Of a DNA stretch of 64,000 nt, positions 33,925-43,700 are shown in pieces. The position numbers and the translations under genes were made by a program. The stretch is from Lichenicola cladoniae (lineage in GTDB: Bacteria; Pseudomonadota; Alphaproteobacteria; Acetobacterales; Acetobacteraceae): contig NZ_CP053708.1 in NCBI RefSeq assembly GCF_013201075.1, positions 1,491,501-1,555,500 on the forward strand. Reading direction: 5' to 3'. How positions within the stretch are numbered: the stretch's first letter is position 1; every line of letters starts with the position of its first letter. The notes under the pieces are model-generated. The model was not told the origin of the DNA. It saw only the letters and a program-made list of their open reading frames with translations, and searched no databases.

Positions 33925-36179
33925 GATCCGGTTCCGATGTCGGCGCCGATCTCGCCTTCGCTCACCTGCTGCACGTAGTTGTCGAGCACGCGCTTGAACC
34001 CGGCTTTCTCGAACTCGACATCGAGCTTGTTGTCATCTGCACTTTTCACGATCCCGTAGCCGAATTTCTGGTGAAACACCCGGGTGCCGGGTGCCAGCGT
34101 GTCGGAGCGTGGCGCCCGTCCGGGCTGCTCCCAGCTCTCGATCGCGCGCGGACGCTTGGCCATCAGCGGGAACTGGCCGCTGAACACCGTAGGCGCATTG
34201 CGCAACTGCTCGCGGGCGAGTGACGTGGAGCCCATCCGTTCGGCATGCTCCTCGGGGATCTCGTCGATGAAGCGGCTCGGGATCGAGCTCTGCCAGTTGG
34301 CGTAGATGCGCCGGTTGGCGGCGTGGCTGATCAGCGCGCGCTTGCGGGCCCTGGTGATGCCGACATAGGCCAGGCGGCGCTCCTCCTCGAGACCCTTGTT
34401 GCCGCTCTCGTCCATGGTGCGCTGGCTCGGGAACAGGCCTTCCTCCCAGCCGGGCAGGAACACGTTGTCGAACTCGAGCCCCTTGGCTCCGTGCAACGTC
34501 ATAAGATTGACGCGGTCGGCGCCGGCATTCTCGTCGTTCTCCATCACCAGCGAGACGTGTTCCAGGAAGCCGCCCAATGTTTCGAAATCGACCAGCGCGC
34601 GCACCAGCTCCTTGAGGTTGTCGAGACGTCCCGGGGCGTCGGGCGACTTGTCGCGTTTCCACATGTCGATGTAGCCGCTCTCCTCGAGCAGCGTCTCGAC
34701 CACGCGGATATGCACCGGTGCGATCTGCTCGCCCTGGGCAGCCTCGGCCAGGCCGATGCGGCCGCGCTCGAGCGTTGCCATCAATTGCCCGAGCTGGTCG
34801 CGCACGCGGCCCTTGAGGGTGCCGTCGGCCAGAAGCCGCAAGACGGCCTCGGTCATCGGCACGCGGTCGGCACGCGCGCGGCTGTGCAGCGCGCTCAACG
34901 CCACGTCGCCGACACCGCGGCGGGGCAGGTTGATGATCCGTTCGAAGGCGAGGTCGTCGGACGGCTGGTTCATCGCCCGCATGTAGGCGATCGCATCGCG
35001 GATCTCGGCCCGCTCATAGAAGCGCATGCCGCCGATCACCCGATAAGGCAGGCCCAGCGTGATCATCCGCTCCTCGAATGCGCGGGTCTGGAAGCCGGCA
35101 CGGACCAGGATCGCCATCTCGGACAGGGTGTTGCCTTCGCGGTGCAACTGCTCGATCCGCTCGCCCACCAGACGGGCTTCCTCGTCGGAGTCCCACACCG
35201 AGGCGATCAGCACCTTGTCGCCCTGGGAGTCCTCGCGCCCGGGCCGCAGGGTCTTGCCCATCCGACCCTCGTTATGGGCGATCAGCCCGGAAGCCGCGCC
35301 CAGGATCGGCGCGGTCGAGCGATAGTTGCTCTCCAGCCGGACGATGGTGGCGCCGGGGAAATCCTTCTCGAAGCGCAGGATGTTTTCCACCTCGGCGCCG
35401 CGCCATGAATAGATCGACTGGTCGTCGTCGCCGACGCAGCAGATGTTCGAGGGGAAGCCCTCGCGCTGGGCAAGCAGGCGCAGCCACAGATACTGGATGG
35501 TGTTGGTATCCTGGTACTCGTCGACCAGGATGTAGCGGAAGGCACGGTGATACTGCGCCAGCACGTCCGGCCGGGTGCGCAGGATCTCGACGATATGCAG
35601 CATCAGGTCGCCGAAATCGGCGGCGTTGAGCTGGCGCAGGCGCTCCTGGTAGTCGCCGTAGATCTGCCGCGCCTTGCCGCCGGCAAAGTCGGTATCCTCG
35701 GATGGGGTGATCCGGTCCGGCGTCAGACCGCGATCCTTCCAGCGCTGGATCGCGCCCATCAGCCCGGGTGCCGGCCAGCGCTTGATGTCGATCCGGTGCA
35801 GCTCCATCACCTGCTTCAGCAGGCGGAGCTGGTCGTCGGTATCCAGGATGGTGAAGCTGGAGGTGAGCCCGACATACTCGGCGTGGCGCCGGAGCATGCG
35901 GGCACACAGCGCGTGGAAGGTGCCCAGCCACAGCCCCTCGACCGGGCGGCCGAGAATGACCGCCACCCGTTCGCGCATCTCGCGTGACGCCCGGTTGGTG
36001 AAGGTGACTGCCAGCACCTGGCCGGGCGAGGCACGCCCGCTCAGCAGGATATGGGCAAAGCGGGTGGTCAGCACGCGCGTCTTGCCGGTGCCGGCACCTG
36101 CCAGCACCAGCAAGGGACCGTCGACCGTCTCGACGGCCTCGCGCTGCTCGGGATTCAGCCGTTCGAGATAGGATGTCAT
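33921..36179 (-). CDS. uvrD: ATP-dependent DNA helicase, UvrD/PcrA type
   Basis: A 752-residue SF1 helicase. The N-terminus has LNPEQREAVETVDGPLLVLAGAGTGKT (Q motif and Walker A), followed by VLAVTFTNRASREMRER, the Walker B-like ILVDEYQDTN, a GDDDQSIYSWRGA motif, and C-terminal motifs LMTLHGAKGLEFDNVFLPG and EEERRLAYVGITRA. A C-terminal stretch ends in a short KFGYGIVKSADDNKLDVEFEKAGFKRVL segment. It unwinds 3' to 5' in repair and replication restart. It begins an operon with prmA and the acetyltransferase. UvrD and PcrA cannot be told apart here. Confidence 0.93.
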   Translation of the reverse strand: MTSYLERLNPEQREAVETVDGPLLVLAGAGTGKTRVLTTRFAHILLSGRASPGQVLAVTFTNRASREMRERVAVILGRPVEGLWLGTFHALCARMLRRHAEYVGLTSSFTILDTDDQLRLLKQVMELHRIDIKRWPAPGLMGAIQRWKDRGLTPDRITPSEDTDFAGGKARQIYGDYQERLRQLNAADFGDLMLHIVEILRTRPDVLAQYHRAFRYILVDEYQDTNTIQYLWLRLLAQREGFPSNICCVGDDDQSIYSWRGAEVENILRFEKDFPGATIVRLESNYRSTAPILGAASGLIAHNEGRMGKTLRPGREDSQGDKVLIASVWDSDEEARLVGERIEQLHREGNTLSEMAILVRAGFQTRAFEERMITLGLPYRVIGGMRFYERAEIRDAIAYMRAMNQPSDDLAFERIINLPRRGVGDVALSALHSRARADRVPMTEAVLRLLADGTLKGRVRDQLGQLMATLERGRIGLAEAAQGEQIAPVHIRVVETLLEESGYIDMWKRDKSPDAPGRLDNLKELVRALVDFETLGGFLEHVSLVMENDENAGADRVNLMTLHGAKGLEFDNVFLPGWEEGLFPSQRTMDESGNKGLEEERRLAYVGITRARKRALISHAANRRIYANWQSSIPSRFIDEIPEEHAERMGSTSLAREQLRNAPTVFSGQFPLMAKRPRAIESWEQPGRAPRSDTLAPGTRVFHQKFGYGIVKSADDNKLDVEFEKAGFKRVLDNYVQQVSEGEIGADIGTGS

Positions 36180-36337
36180 GTCCCAGGCAACCTAGGGCTT
36201 CGACCGCCAGGCCTCAATGCGGTTTCTTGTTTTGTTCCTCATGCGTCGCACGGCATGTGGATGCACAGCCCGAAAAACATCTCCCTCCGTCGAGTCGGTT
36301 CGATACGCTAACGGTTGGTTAGTGTATCGAGGTCGGA

Positions 36338-37045
36338 ATGCCTTTGTCCTTGTTGCCCGGAAACCGCCCCAGTTTCGACAGCACCGGACCGGCCGGGCAT
36401 CGGGGCCGCATGCGCGAAAAGCTGCTGTCGCGTGGGCCGGAAGCGCTCGCCGACTACGAGATCCTGGAGATGCTGCTGTTCCTGGCGATCGCGCGCCGGG
36501 ACACCAAACCGCTGGCCAAGCAGCTGATCAATACCTTCGGCAGTCTGGCCGGCGTGCTGTCCGCCAGCCCGGCGGCGCTCGCGGTGACCGGCGGCCTGGG
36601 ACCGGACGCCATCGCCGTTCTGCAGTTGCCGGAGGAGGCTGCGCGGCGGCTGGCCGGGCCTGAACGCCGCACCACCCCGATCCTCAACAACTGGGACCGC
36701 CTGCTCGAGTATCTGGACCAGGCCCTGGTGGGGGCGGTGCCGGGCCAGTTGCGAGCGCTGCTGCTGGACAACCGCAACCGGCTGCTGGCCGACGAGACGG
36801 TGCAGGGCGAGCCCGAGCATGTTCCGCATGTGCTGGCCGGACGCGCCCTAACCCTGCACGCGACGGCACTGATCCTGATCCGGGTGGTACCTGCCGGCAT
36901 CCCGGACAGGGTGCTGCTGAAACGGGAGGCCGTCCTGGCCGGCGCGGTTCGCACCGCCGTTTCGTTACTGTCTGTAATCGTGCATGACCACATGCTGGTC
37001 GGCATGGGAAACTGGATCAGCCTGACGCAGAAGGGCCTGCTCTAG
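36338..37045 (+). CDS. RadC-like protein with degenerate JAMM site
   Basis: A 235-residue RadC paralogue. The N-terminal half (HRGRMREKLLSRGPEALADYEILEMLLF, ATFG-like segments and helix-hairpin-helix region) is well kept. In the C-terminal half, the zinc motif is lost: where RadC has HNHPSGDPxPS, this protein has RVVPAGIPD (residues 182-190), and the second domain metal histidines are gone, though VHDHMLVG and LTQKGLL remain. It is therefore probably not a metalloprotease. The neighbouring start has a SD-like gaggtcgg. A second, intact RadC lies at 52940-53647. Confidence 0.8.
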   Translation: MPLSLLPGNRPSFDSTGPAGHRGRMREKLLSRGPEALADYEILEMLLFLAIARRDTKPLAKQLINTFGSLAGVLSASPAALAVTGGLGPDAIAVLQLPEEAARRLAGPERRTTPILNNWDRLLEYLDQALVGAVPGQLRALLLDNRNRLLADETVQGEPEHVPHVLAGRALTLHATALILIRVVPAGIPDRVLLKREAVLAGAVRTAVSLLSVIVHDHMLVGMGNWISLTQKGLL

Positions 37046-37371
37046 TTCGTTGTTTGTGAAGTATCATTCGATACGGAAGCAGGACGACCGGATGAAGCTG
37101 CAGCCAGCACGGTTTAGAAACCTTGCAAGACGGTAAGGTAGAACTTCCGACGGTAATCGAAATGGCCAGATCAACAAAAACCTGTAACAATGGAGGTAGG
37201 GTCGCCATTCGGCCGGGAAGACGCCATTGCAATCGAACCGCCTCGCGTTTTCACGACCCTTTGGTCGGATTGATTAGTACTTGCGAACGCTGGTTCTGCT
37301 GCAACGAGGCCTGACCGGACGTGGCCTGGCGATGATCGTTCGGGCGCACAGCTTCAAGGAGCGAAGCGACC
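37046..37371. other. Intergenic region upstream of the diguanylate cyclase gene
   Basis: No gene supported. Near 37360 lies an AAGGAG that precedes ATG 37372 by 10 bases. The stretch around 37050-37190 is moderately AT-rich and could carry the promoter for the cyclase gene. Confidence 0.4.
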
Positions 37372-39180
37372 ATGCACGGACGGGCAGGGGGTGCTGCCCG
37401 GGAACCCGGCACCCGCCAATACCATCGCGCATCGGCAGACGTCCGTGGATTACAACGTTTCAAAAAACAGGCTCAGTCAGAACACGTGATAAAAACACTT
37501 TTTATTAGCCGCGCGGCAGCGGCACGGGATGCGTTTCCACGCGAGATGCGTGTGGTGCGATCGGCATTCGACGTCGTGGTCAGGGATGAAACGAAGGAGC
37601 TTTCGGCCGAGGATCTCCTGGCGTCCGCCATCTTCATCGACTGCCGCAAGAACCACGAGCTGGCTGACATCATCCTCCAGCAACTGCAGCTCAAGGCGCT
37701 GACGCCACGGCCATTCATCATCGTGCTGATCGACAATGCCGAGGCGGACAAGGCCTGGGCGGTCACCGCCGGCATCGACGATGTCATGCTCAGCCCCTAC
37801 AGCCTGCTGGACCTGCAGCTTCGCACCGGCGCCATCCTCGCCCTGATCGGCCAGCAGCAGGATATCAGGCGTCTCGCCCACGCCGTCGACGGAATGACCG
37901 AGGAGGCAAGCCGCCTGCGCGCGCTTGCCTACACCGATCACCTGACCGGCCTTCCGAACCGGCTCTACCTCGATAACTGGGTGTCCGGACTGGCTCTTAA
38001 GCGCGAAGGCACCACCAGCTTCGCGCTGCACATGCTCGACCTGGACGGGTTCAAGAAGGTCAACGACCAGTACGGTCACCAGGCCGGCGATACGTTGCTG
38101 AAGCAGGTGAGCGAGCGCGTCTCCCGGGTTCCGCGGCGGCTCGATATCGTCGTGCGGCTGGGCGGCGACGAGATCGCCGTCGTGCAGATGGGTGCCGCGC
38201 ACGTGACGGACTGCGCGGCGTTCGCCGAGCGGCTCCAGGCGATGTTCACCGAGGCGTTCCTCATCGACGGCCACACGATCAATATCAGCGCCAGCGTCGG
38301 TACCGCCCTCTACCCGGACGATGGCGATAATTTCCCGGATCTTCTCCGCCGCGCCGACATCGCGATGTATGCGGCGAAAGCCGTCGGCATGGGGAAGGTC
38401 AGTGCGTTCAATGCGGAGCTCGAAGCATCGCTGGTGCAGGGTCGCCCGGCTGCCATCATCGAGAAGCAGATGAACGAGTCCAGCTACGCTCTGACCTTCA
38501 GCCTCGCGACCGGCGAGCTGGGCGGAGTGTTCGTGGAGCCGCAGATCCGGCCGAGCGCCTCCGGAACCCTGCCGGGCGGCCCGGACGGGTCCGGGTGGAT
38601 CGAGGAGCAGATCCGGCGGCTCGAAATCGCGTTCCTGCAATCCGTGTCGTGGAAGAGCACCCGCGCGCCCGTCGTGTTCGGTGCGTCCATCCATGCGAGC
38701 GCGTTCTCGACGTTCGGGGTCATCCAGCGCATCCGGGACCTGCTGCTGGTGACGGGCGCCGACCCGACGCGTTGCGAAGTCACCCTTGAGGCACCGAACT
38801 CGCTCGAGGAGATGAAGTATCTCCATCAGGTGCGGGACCTCGGGCTGGGCCTGGGTGCCCATATCGATCTGGAATCGTTCACCCTGCAGCGTATGTTGCG
38901 TCTACCGGTCACCAAGCTTCACCTGACCCGCCAGTTCACCGAAACCACTGCGCGGGAAGGGAACGCCAACGTCATGGTCGAGGCCGCGGTGCTGTTCGCG
39001 CGGTCCATCCGTGCCCGAACCTTGGCCTATGGGGTGGAGACGCGCGAGCAGATGGACGCGTTGCGAACGCTCGGCGTCGACAGCGCGACCGGTCCGTTCG
39101 TCGGTTCGGCCGCAACCGGCGACCGGCTGTCGACGTTGCGTCGCCGGATCCGGCAGCAGCATGTTCACGCGGTGGATTGA
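37372..39180 (+). CDS. Diguanylate cyclase with degenerate EAL domain
   Basis: A 602-residue protein; ATG 37372 has a good SD (aaggag), while GTG 37486 is an alternative that starts the recognisable receiver-like domain. Residues 40-190 form a REC-like region (FIIVLIDNAEADKAW). The GGDEF domain follows: LDLDGFKKVNDQYGHQAGD, then the I-site Arg255-x-x-Asp258 and GGDE (264-267, with Ile in the last F position). The C-terminal EAL domain is degenerate: EAL is EPQ, the DDFG equivalent is IDLES, and EGVE is YGVE. It should make c-di-GMP with product inhibition and not degrade it. It lies next to the cellulose operon, whose BcsAB has a PilZ site. Confidence 0.85.
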   Translation: MHGRAGGAAREPGTRQYHRASADVRGLQRFKKQAQSEHVIKTLFISRAAAARDAFPREMRVVRSAFDVVVRDETKELSAEDLLASAIFIDCRKNHELADIILQQLQLKALTPRPFIIVLIDNAEADKAWAVTAGIDDVMLSPYSLLDLQLRTGAILALIGQQQDIRRLAHAVDGMTEEASRLRALAYTDHLTGLPNRLYLDNWVSGLALKREGTTSFALHMLDLDGFKKVNDQYGHQAGDTLLKQVSERVSRVPRRLDIVVRLGGDEIAVVQMGAAHVTDCAAFAERLQAMFTEAFLIDGHTINISASVGTALYPDDGDNFPDLLRRADIAMYAAKAVGMGKVSAFNAELEASLVQGRPAAIIEKQMNESSYALTFSLATGELGGVFVEPQIRPSASGTLPGGPDGSGWIEEQIRRLEIAFLQSVSWKSTRAPVVFGASIHASAFSTFGVIQRIRDLLLVTGADPTRCEVTLEAPNSLEEMKYLHQVRDLGLGLGAHIDLESFTLQRMLRLPVTKLHLTRQFTETTAREGNANVMVEAAVLFARSIRARTLAYGVETREQMDALRTLGVDSATGPFVGSAATGDRLSTLRRRIRQQHVHAVD

Positions 39181-39209
39181 CGCACGCCGAATGCGGGCGC
39201 GGATCCGTC

Positions 39210-39719
39210 ATGAGGTCGATCATGCGCCTGAATGGATCGTGTCATTGCCGCGCGGTGCGGTTCTCCGTGGAGAGCCGCCAGCCGGTGCCGTACCAGCTCT
39301 GCTACTGCACGATCTGCAGCAAGACCCAGGGCGGCGGGGGCTATGCGATCAACCTCGCGGGGGATGCGGAAACCCTCGAAGTCGAGGGCCGGGAACACGC
39401 GCGGTCCTATCACGCGGTCATGCGCGAGGAGGGCGCACCGGACCAGCACAGCGAGGCCGAACGGGTTTTCTGCGGCCGATGCGGCAGTGCGCTATGGCTT
39501 TACGACAAGAGCTGGCCCGGACTGATCCATCCGTTCGCGTCGGCGATCGACACCGAGCTTCCGATCCCGCCCGAGCGCACCCACCTGATGCTCGCGTTCA
39601 AGGCGAACTGGGTCGTGCCGAGGATCGGTAAGCACGACCAGACGTTCGACGAGTATCCGACGGAATCGATTGCCGACTGGCATCAACGCCTTGGCCTGGA
39701 AGATGCTCACGGCGGATAG
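39210..39719 (+). CDS. GFA/CENP-V domain protein (glutathione-dependent formaldehyde-activating family)
   Basis: A 169-residue protein from ATG 39210 (ATG 39222 is the alternative with a nearer SD; a TTG at 39177 overlaps the cyclase stop). Zinc-binding cysteines are in GSCHCRAVRF, CYCTICSKTQGG and FCGRCGSALW, the standard GFA pattern. Family members are zinc proteins named for glutathione-dependent formaldehyde activation, but most are uncharacterised. It is immediately downstream of the cyclase gene, probably co-transcribed. Confidence 0.82.
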   Translation: MRSIMRLNGSCHCRAVRFSVESRQPVPYQLCYCTICSKTQGGGGYAINLAGDAETLEVEGREHARSYHAVMREEGAPDQHSEAERVFCGRCGSALWLYDKSWPGLIHPFASAIDTELPIPPERTHLMLAFKANWVVPRIGKHDQTFDEYPTESIADWHQRLGLEDAHGG

Positions 39720-39727
39720 GCCCTTCG

Positions 39728-40003
39728 TCATGCCCGCATCCGGCACCCGTCGAGAAACCGGGGAACGACGGTCCATGCGATGGTGTCTATCTCGTCATGG
39801 GTCGGCGAGGGTCTTGGATCGAGCAGTCACTGCAGGTGGAAATCGCCGAGCAGCATGCCGAGCAACTGCCGCGCGGCTTGTTCCGGATCATCGAGCGCCG
39901 GCAAACTGCGACCGTGTGCGCGACAAATCGTCGGCAGCGTCGCGACACGACCGACGCCGGCCCGCAGCTTTTCGTTCCCGACGTCCTCATCGGGCGCAGG
40001 CCG
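39728..40003 (-). pseudogene. C-terminal remnant of a TetR family regulator
   Basis: Reading the minus strand gives DEDVGNEKLRAGVGRV, then ICRAHGRSLPALDDPEQAAR and LLGMLLGDFHLQ, which is a TetR/AcrR C-terminal helix set. An in-frame TGA at 39827-39829 interrupts it, after which LLDPRPSPTHDE and VVPRFLDGC continue the family pattern to a natural stop at 39728. An upstream in-frame stop at 40004 and the absence of an HTH region indicate a decayed gene. The region 40004-40300 holds no gene I can support. Confidence 0.6.
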
Positions 40004-40300
40004 TCATGCCGACGTCACCTTCCGCACTCGCAATGGTGGCATCACGTCGATCGAGGGCGGCGCCGCGTAATGGCTTTTCGACACGCGCTGCAACCTCGGG
40101 GACACGATCAGCACCACCACTGCGGTCGGAACGTCTTTTGTAGGCGCGAGAGATTTACTCGTTCGTCGTCAAAGCGCACGTGCCGCTCCCGACGCGGCGG
40201 ACACAGCTTCCGGCCGGCTTCTCAACTGCCGGACAAGGAAGCCTCATTCGCCGAAGGCGCACATTGACGGGTTCGGTTCCGCGACGCGCCAGGGTTCACG

Positions 40301-40756
40301 CTAGGCCGAAAAGGACCGGAGCCGCAGCACCACGGTGCCCGGCGTCGACATCCCGTTGCGATCCGGCTCGCGGTTGGCGACGTAGGTGTCGGTGGCGCCG
40401 GGCTGGCGGGACAGCCATGTCTCGTAGAGGCCCTCCAGCGTCGCTGCCAGCCACTGTCCCGGCGGATCCCCGACTGCTCCGAGACGCGGCAGGTTCTCGT
40501 GGGTGATCAGCAACGCCTGCTCCTCGGGCCGCACGTCGAAACGCATCCGTCCCCAGCCGATTTTGGCGAGCAGGTCGTTGATCTCGATCTCCAGCGCCTC
40601 GACCGCAACGCAGGGCGGCGGCGCGATCCGCTCCGCCATCCGCCGACCGACCGCGTGCAGCAACTTATCACGCGCTTCCGTCCCGGCCTGCGCATCGAAC
40701 TCGGACGCGAGCGCATGCAGCAGCAGGGCGAAGTCAGGCGCAGCAGAGGCGGTCAT
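40301..40756 (-). CDS. bcsD: Cellulose synthase operon protein D
   Basis: A 151-residue protein, close to the 156 residues usual for BcsD. It shows the conserved FALLLHALASEFDAQAG, KLLHAVGRRMAERI and GWGRMRF segments and the C-terminal WLAATLEGLYETWLSRQ. BcsD forms an octameric periplasmic ring that guides glucan chains into crystalline ribbons in cellulose-producing acetic acid bacteria. The ATG overlaps the bcsC stop by 4 bases, and it is the last gene of the operon. Confidence 0.92.
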   Translation of the reverse strand: MTASAAPDFALLLHALASEFDAQAGTEARDKLLHAVGRRMAERIAPPPCVAVEALEIEINDLLAKIGWGRMRFDVRPEEQALLITHENLPRLGAVGDPPGQWLAATLEGLYETWLSRQPGATDTYVANREPDRNGMSTPGTVVLRLRSFSA

Positions 40757-43700
40757 GGCTTCTCCGAGAAGGTATAGCGCGCGGTGAGCAGCGCCTGGGC
40801 TTCGTTCCAATCGCCGGCCCGCTGGTAGGAGGCGGTGGCACCCAGGCGAAGTGCGGGCATGAGCTGGTATTCCACCTTGCCGCTGGCGCCACCGGCAAGA
40901 CCCGACACCGAACGGCCGGAATACACGCTGGCAATCGGGTCGCTGTCGACCAGTCGTGCCTGCAGGCCGGGGTCGTCCGGGTAATAGTTCGAGCTGTGTT
41001 CGGTGTAGTTCTGGTAGCCGACCGATCCCGTGCCCGTGTAGGTCCATGCCCCCGACTTGCCGGAATAGGTGACCGGGACCACCGCCGCGACATAGGATTG
41101 CGGCGAGAAGTAGCCACCCTGGCCGAGGGTGAAATAGCGCAGGTTCTTGTCGTAGCCGAAATAGGTGAGGTCGATGCCGACCCGTACCTGGTCGTCGCCC
41201 TTGTGCCAGACCGAGACGCTGCCGCCGACACCGGCCTCGACTTCGGTGTTGCTGGCGACGTGGGTGCCGGTGATCGAGGCGAAGCCACCGCCGGCATAGA
41301 TCACCGCATCCTTGTTCGCGAGCTCGAACTGCGCATGGCCATGGTTGCGGACCACGCCGCCCCAGACCGTGTTGGTGCCTGGGTCGCGCAGCCCGCCATA
41401 GGACAGCACGCTGTCGGTGATGGCCCGCCGCTCGCCGGTCACCCGCAAGGTGAGGTTCGGTGTCAGCTTCGGCGAGAATTCGACGCCGCCGACCGCGTTG
41501 GTGGTCCGGAAGCCGAGCGGCGAAGTCCCGGCATCGGCGCTCAGCCACGGATTGGCGAAACCGACCTGGAAGGCGACGCCGGCCGCATTGCTCTGGCTGT
41601 TGCTGTCCGACGAGCCGCCGAGTGCAAGCGTGCCGAAGCGATCCTGCGTCGTGGCAGCCTGATCCAGGCTGCCCGAGGACAGGACCGTCGGCGTCAGCGT
41701 GGCCGACCAGTGCGATGCGCCGCCGCCGAACGGCAATGTCGCGGTGATCGGCACGGTTGCCTGGGTGAGCGAGTCCAGCCCGCCGCTGCCCGACCGGCTG
41801 CGCAGCCCGATATCGACGTCGAGCTTGGGCGACAGCGTGTCGTTCAGGGAGGCGAGCTGGCTGTCAATCGACGACAGCATCCTGTCGGCTGGTGCCCTGC
41901 GGGCGGATTGCCCCGAGCCGGTGCCGAGCCCGTCGATATCGTCGGGGCTGGGATCGGATGCGGTGATGCCCTGCTGAACGGGGTCGGTACGGAACGGGTT
42001 GTCGCTGGTCGGCGTGTCGGTCTCGATGACGTAGTTGATCATCGCGTTGCTGTCGGTGCCGAGCTGCTGGCGCCGCAGGCTGCTGGCCTGGCGCAGGTCG
42101 GCGAGCGCTGCCTGGCCGGCCCCGCGTGCACGATGAACAGCGGCGGCGGCAAGCCAGGCGCGCGGGTCCTGCGGCCCGATCACCAGCGCGTCGCGGGCCA
42201 GCGTGCCGGCCTGCGCCAGGTCGTTGCAATCCACCGCCGCCTGGACCGCGGCCAGCCGTGCGTCCAGATCGGACGGGTCGCGCTGCAGGACCGCGAGGTC
42301 GAGCGCCAGCGCCTTCCTCGGCTTGGAGTCCGACTGATACAGCCGGGCCAGCGCCAGCCGGGGCGCGACCGCATCGGGCGACTGCGCCAATACCGGTGCC
42401 AACCTGTCATAGGCATCGGCCTGCTTGCCCTGCTCGTTCAACTGGTCGGATTCCACCACCGCCATGCCGGCGCCGAGCTGCTTGCGGGTGATCTCCTGGT
42501 CCCGTGTCAGGCCACGCCCGCCGGCGGACTGGTTGTCGAGCGCCAAGAGCAGGCGATGGGCGCCGCTCGTATCTCCGAGGGTGACCAGTTCGCCGGCATA
42601 GGCCAGTCGTTGCGACGCCGTCGGCGGGCCGCCCGATCGTTCTGCGATCTGCAGCGCGCGCCTGGCGCCGTTCGTGTCCCCGAGCCGCTGCAGCGCCTGC
42701 GCGATCTGCACGCCGCGCACGCCGGTCGGGTCCGGGCGCTGCGCCAGTTCGATCAGCCGGCTGTGGCCGAAGCTGTCGTCCGCCTGGGCCTCGGCGATAT
42801 CACCTTCCAGCGCGACCCGTCCCGCCACCGCATTGACGTCCGGCGTGCGGCTGCGCTTCGGCAGCTGGGCCAGCAGCCGGGAGGCGGTCTGCAGGTCGTT
42901 GGTCTGGCCGGCAAACAGGATGCCGGCCTGCAGCATCGAGGGCGTCGGACGCGACATCGCGTTCATCTCGGCCATGACCTGCTGCGCCTCCTGAGCCTGC
43001 CCGGCCTTGAGCAGGTTCTGGGCCAGCCGGAGTCGCATCCAGCCATCGCGCGGCGTCTGCGCCACCGCATCGCGCAGCAGGTCGACCCGGTCGCCCGGGT
43101 CGTTCGCCCGGGCGACACGGCCGTTCGCCTGCTGGTTCTCGATCTGCGCGACGTCGCGCGCGTGCCGGCCGCCAAGCCGGGCCAGCAGCGCCCGGGCCTC
43201 GGCCTGATGGCCGCCATGCATCTGGATCCGCGCCAGGCCAAGCAGCGCGTCGTCATTGTCGGGATGCGCGCTCAGGATCTGGTTGTAGGTTGCCGCGGCG
43301 TCACTGCTCCGGCCGCGCCGCTGCTGCAGCCCTGCCAGCATGGACTGGGCGCCGCTGACGTCGCCGCCGCCGGCGATCAGCGCGTTCAGCTTTGTCTCCG
43401 CCTCGTCGAAGCGGCCGTGCGCGATCAGGCTGTTGGCGGCGGCGTAATCCTCGCCCACGGCCAGGCCGGTGAGGGCCGGCTGCCAGCGGGCTGCATGGTC
43501 CGGGTCTGCGGCGATCGCGCGCGCCAGAAGCTGGTGGGCCTCGTCGATGCGGTTCTGCTTGGCACGCACTAGCCCGAGACCGCCCAGTGCGTCGGCGTCC
43601 TTCGGCGATAGCGCAAGGGCTGCCTCGAACTGCTTTCCCGCATCGTCCAGCTGGTTGCCGGCAAGCGACTTGAAGCCGGATCCGCGATCGGTGCCTCCGA

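Noticed and set aside
40996-43572. An 858-codon open frame on the plus strand over bcsC
   Set aside because: It is antisense to the TPR region of bcsC, is Arg/Gly/Val-rich without motifs, and arises from the high GC content of the codon third positions.
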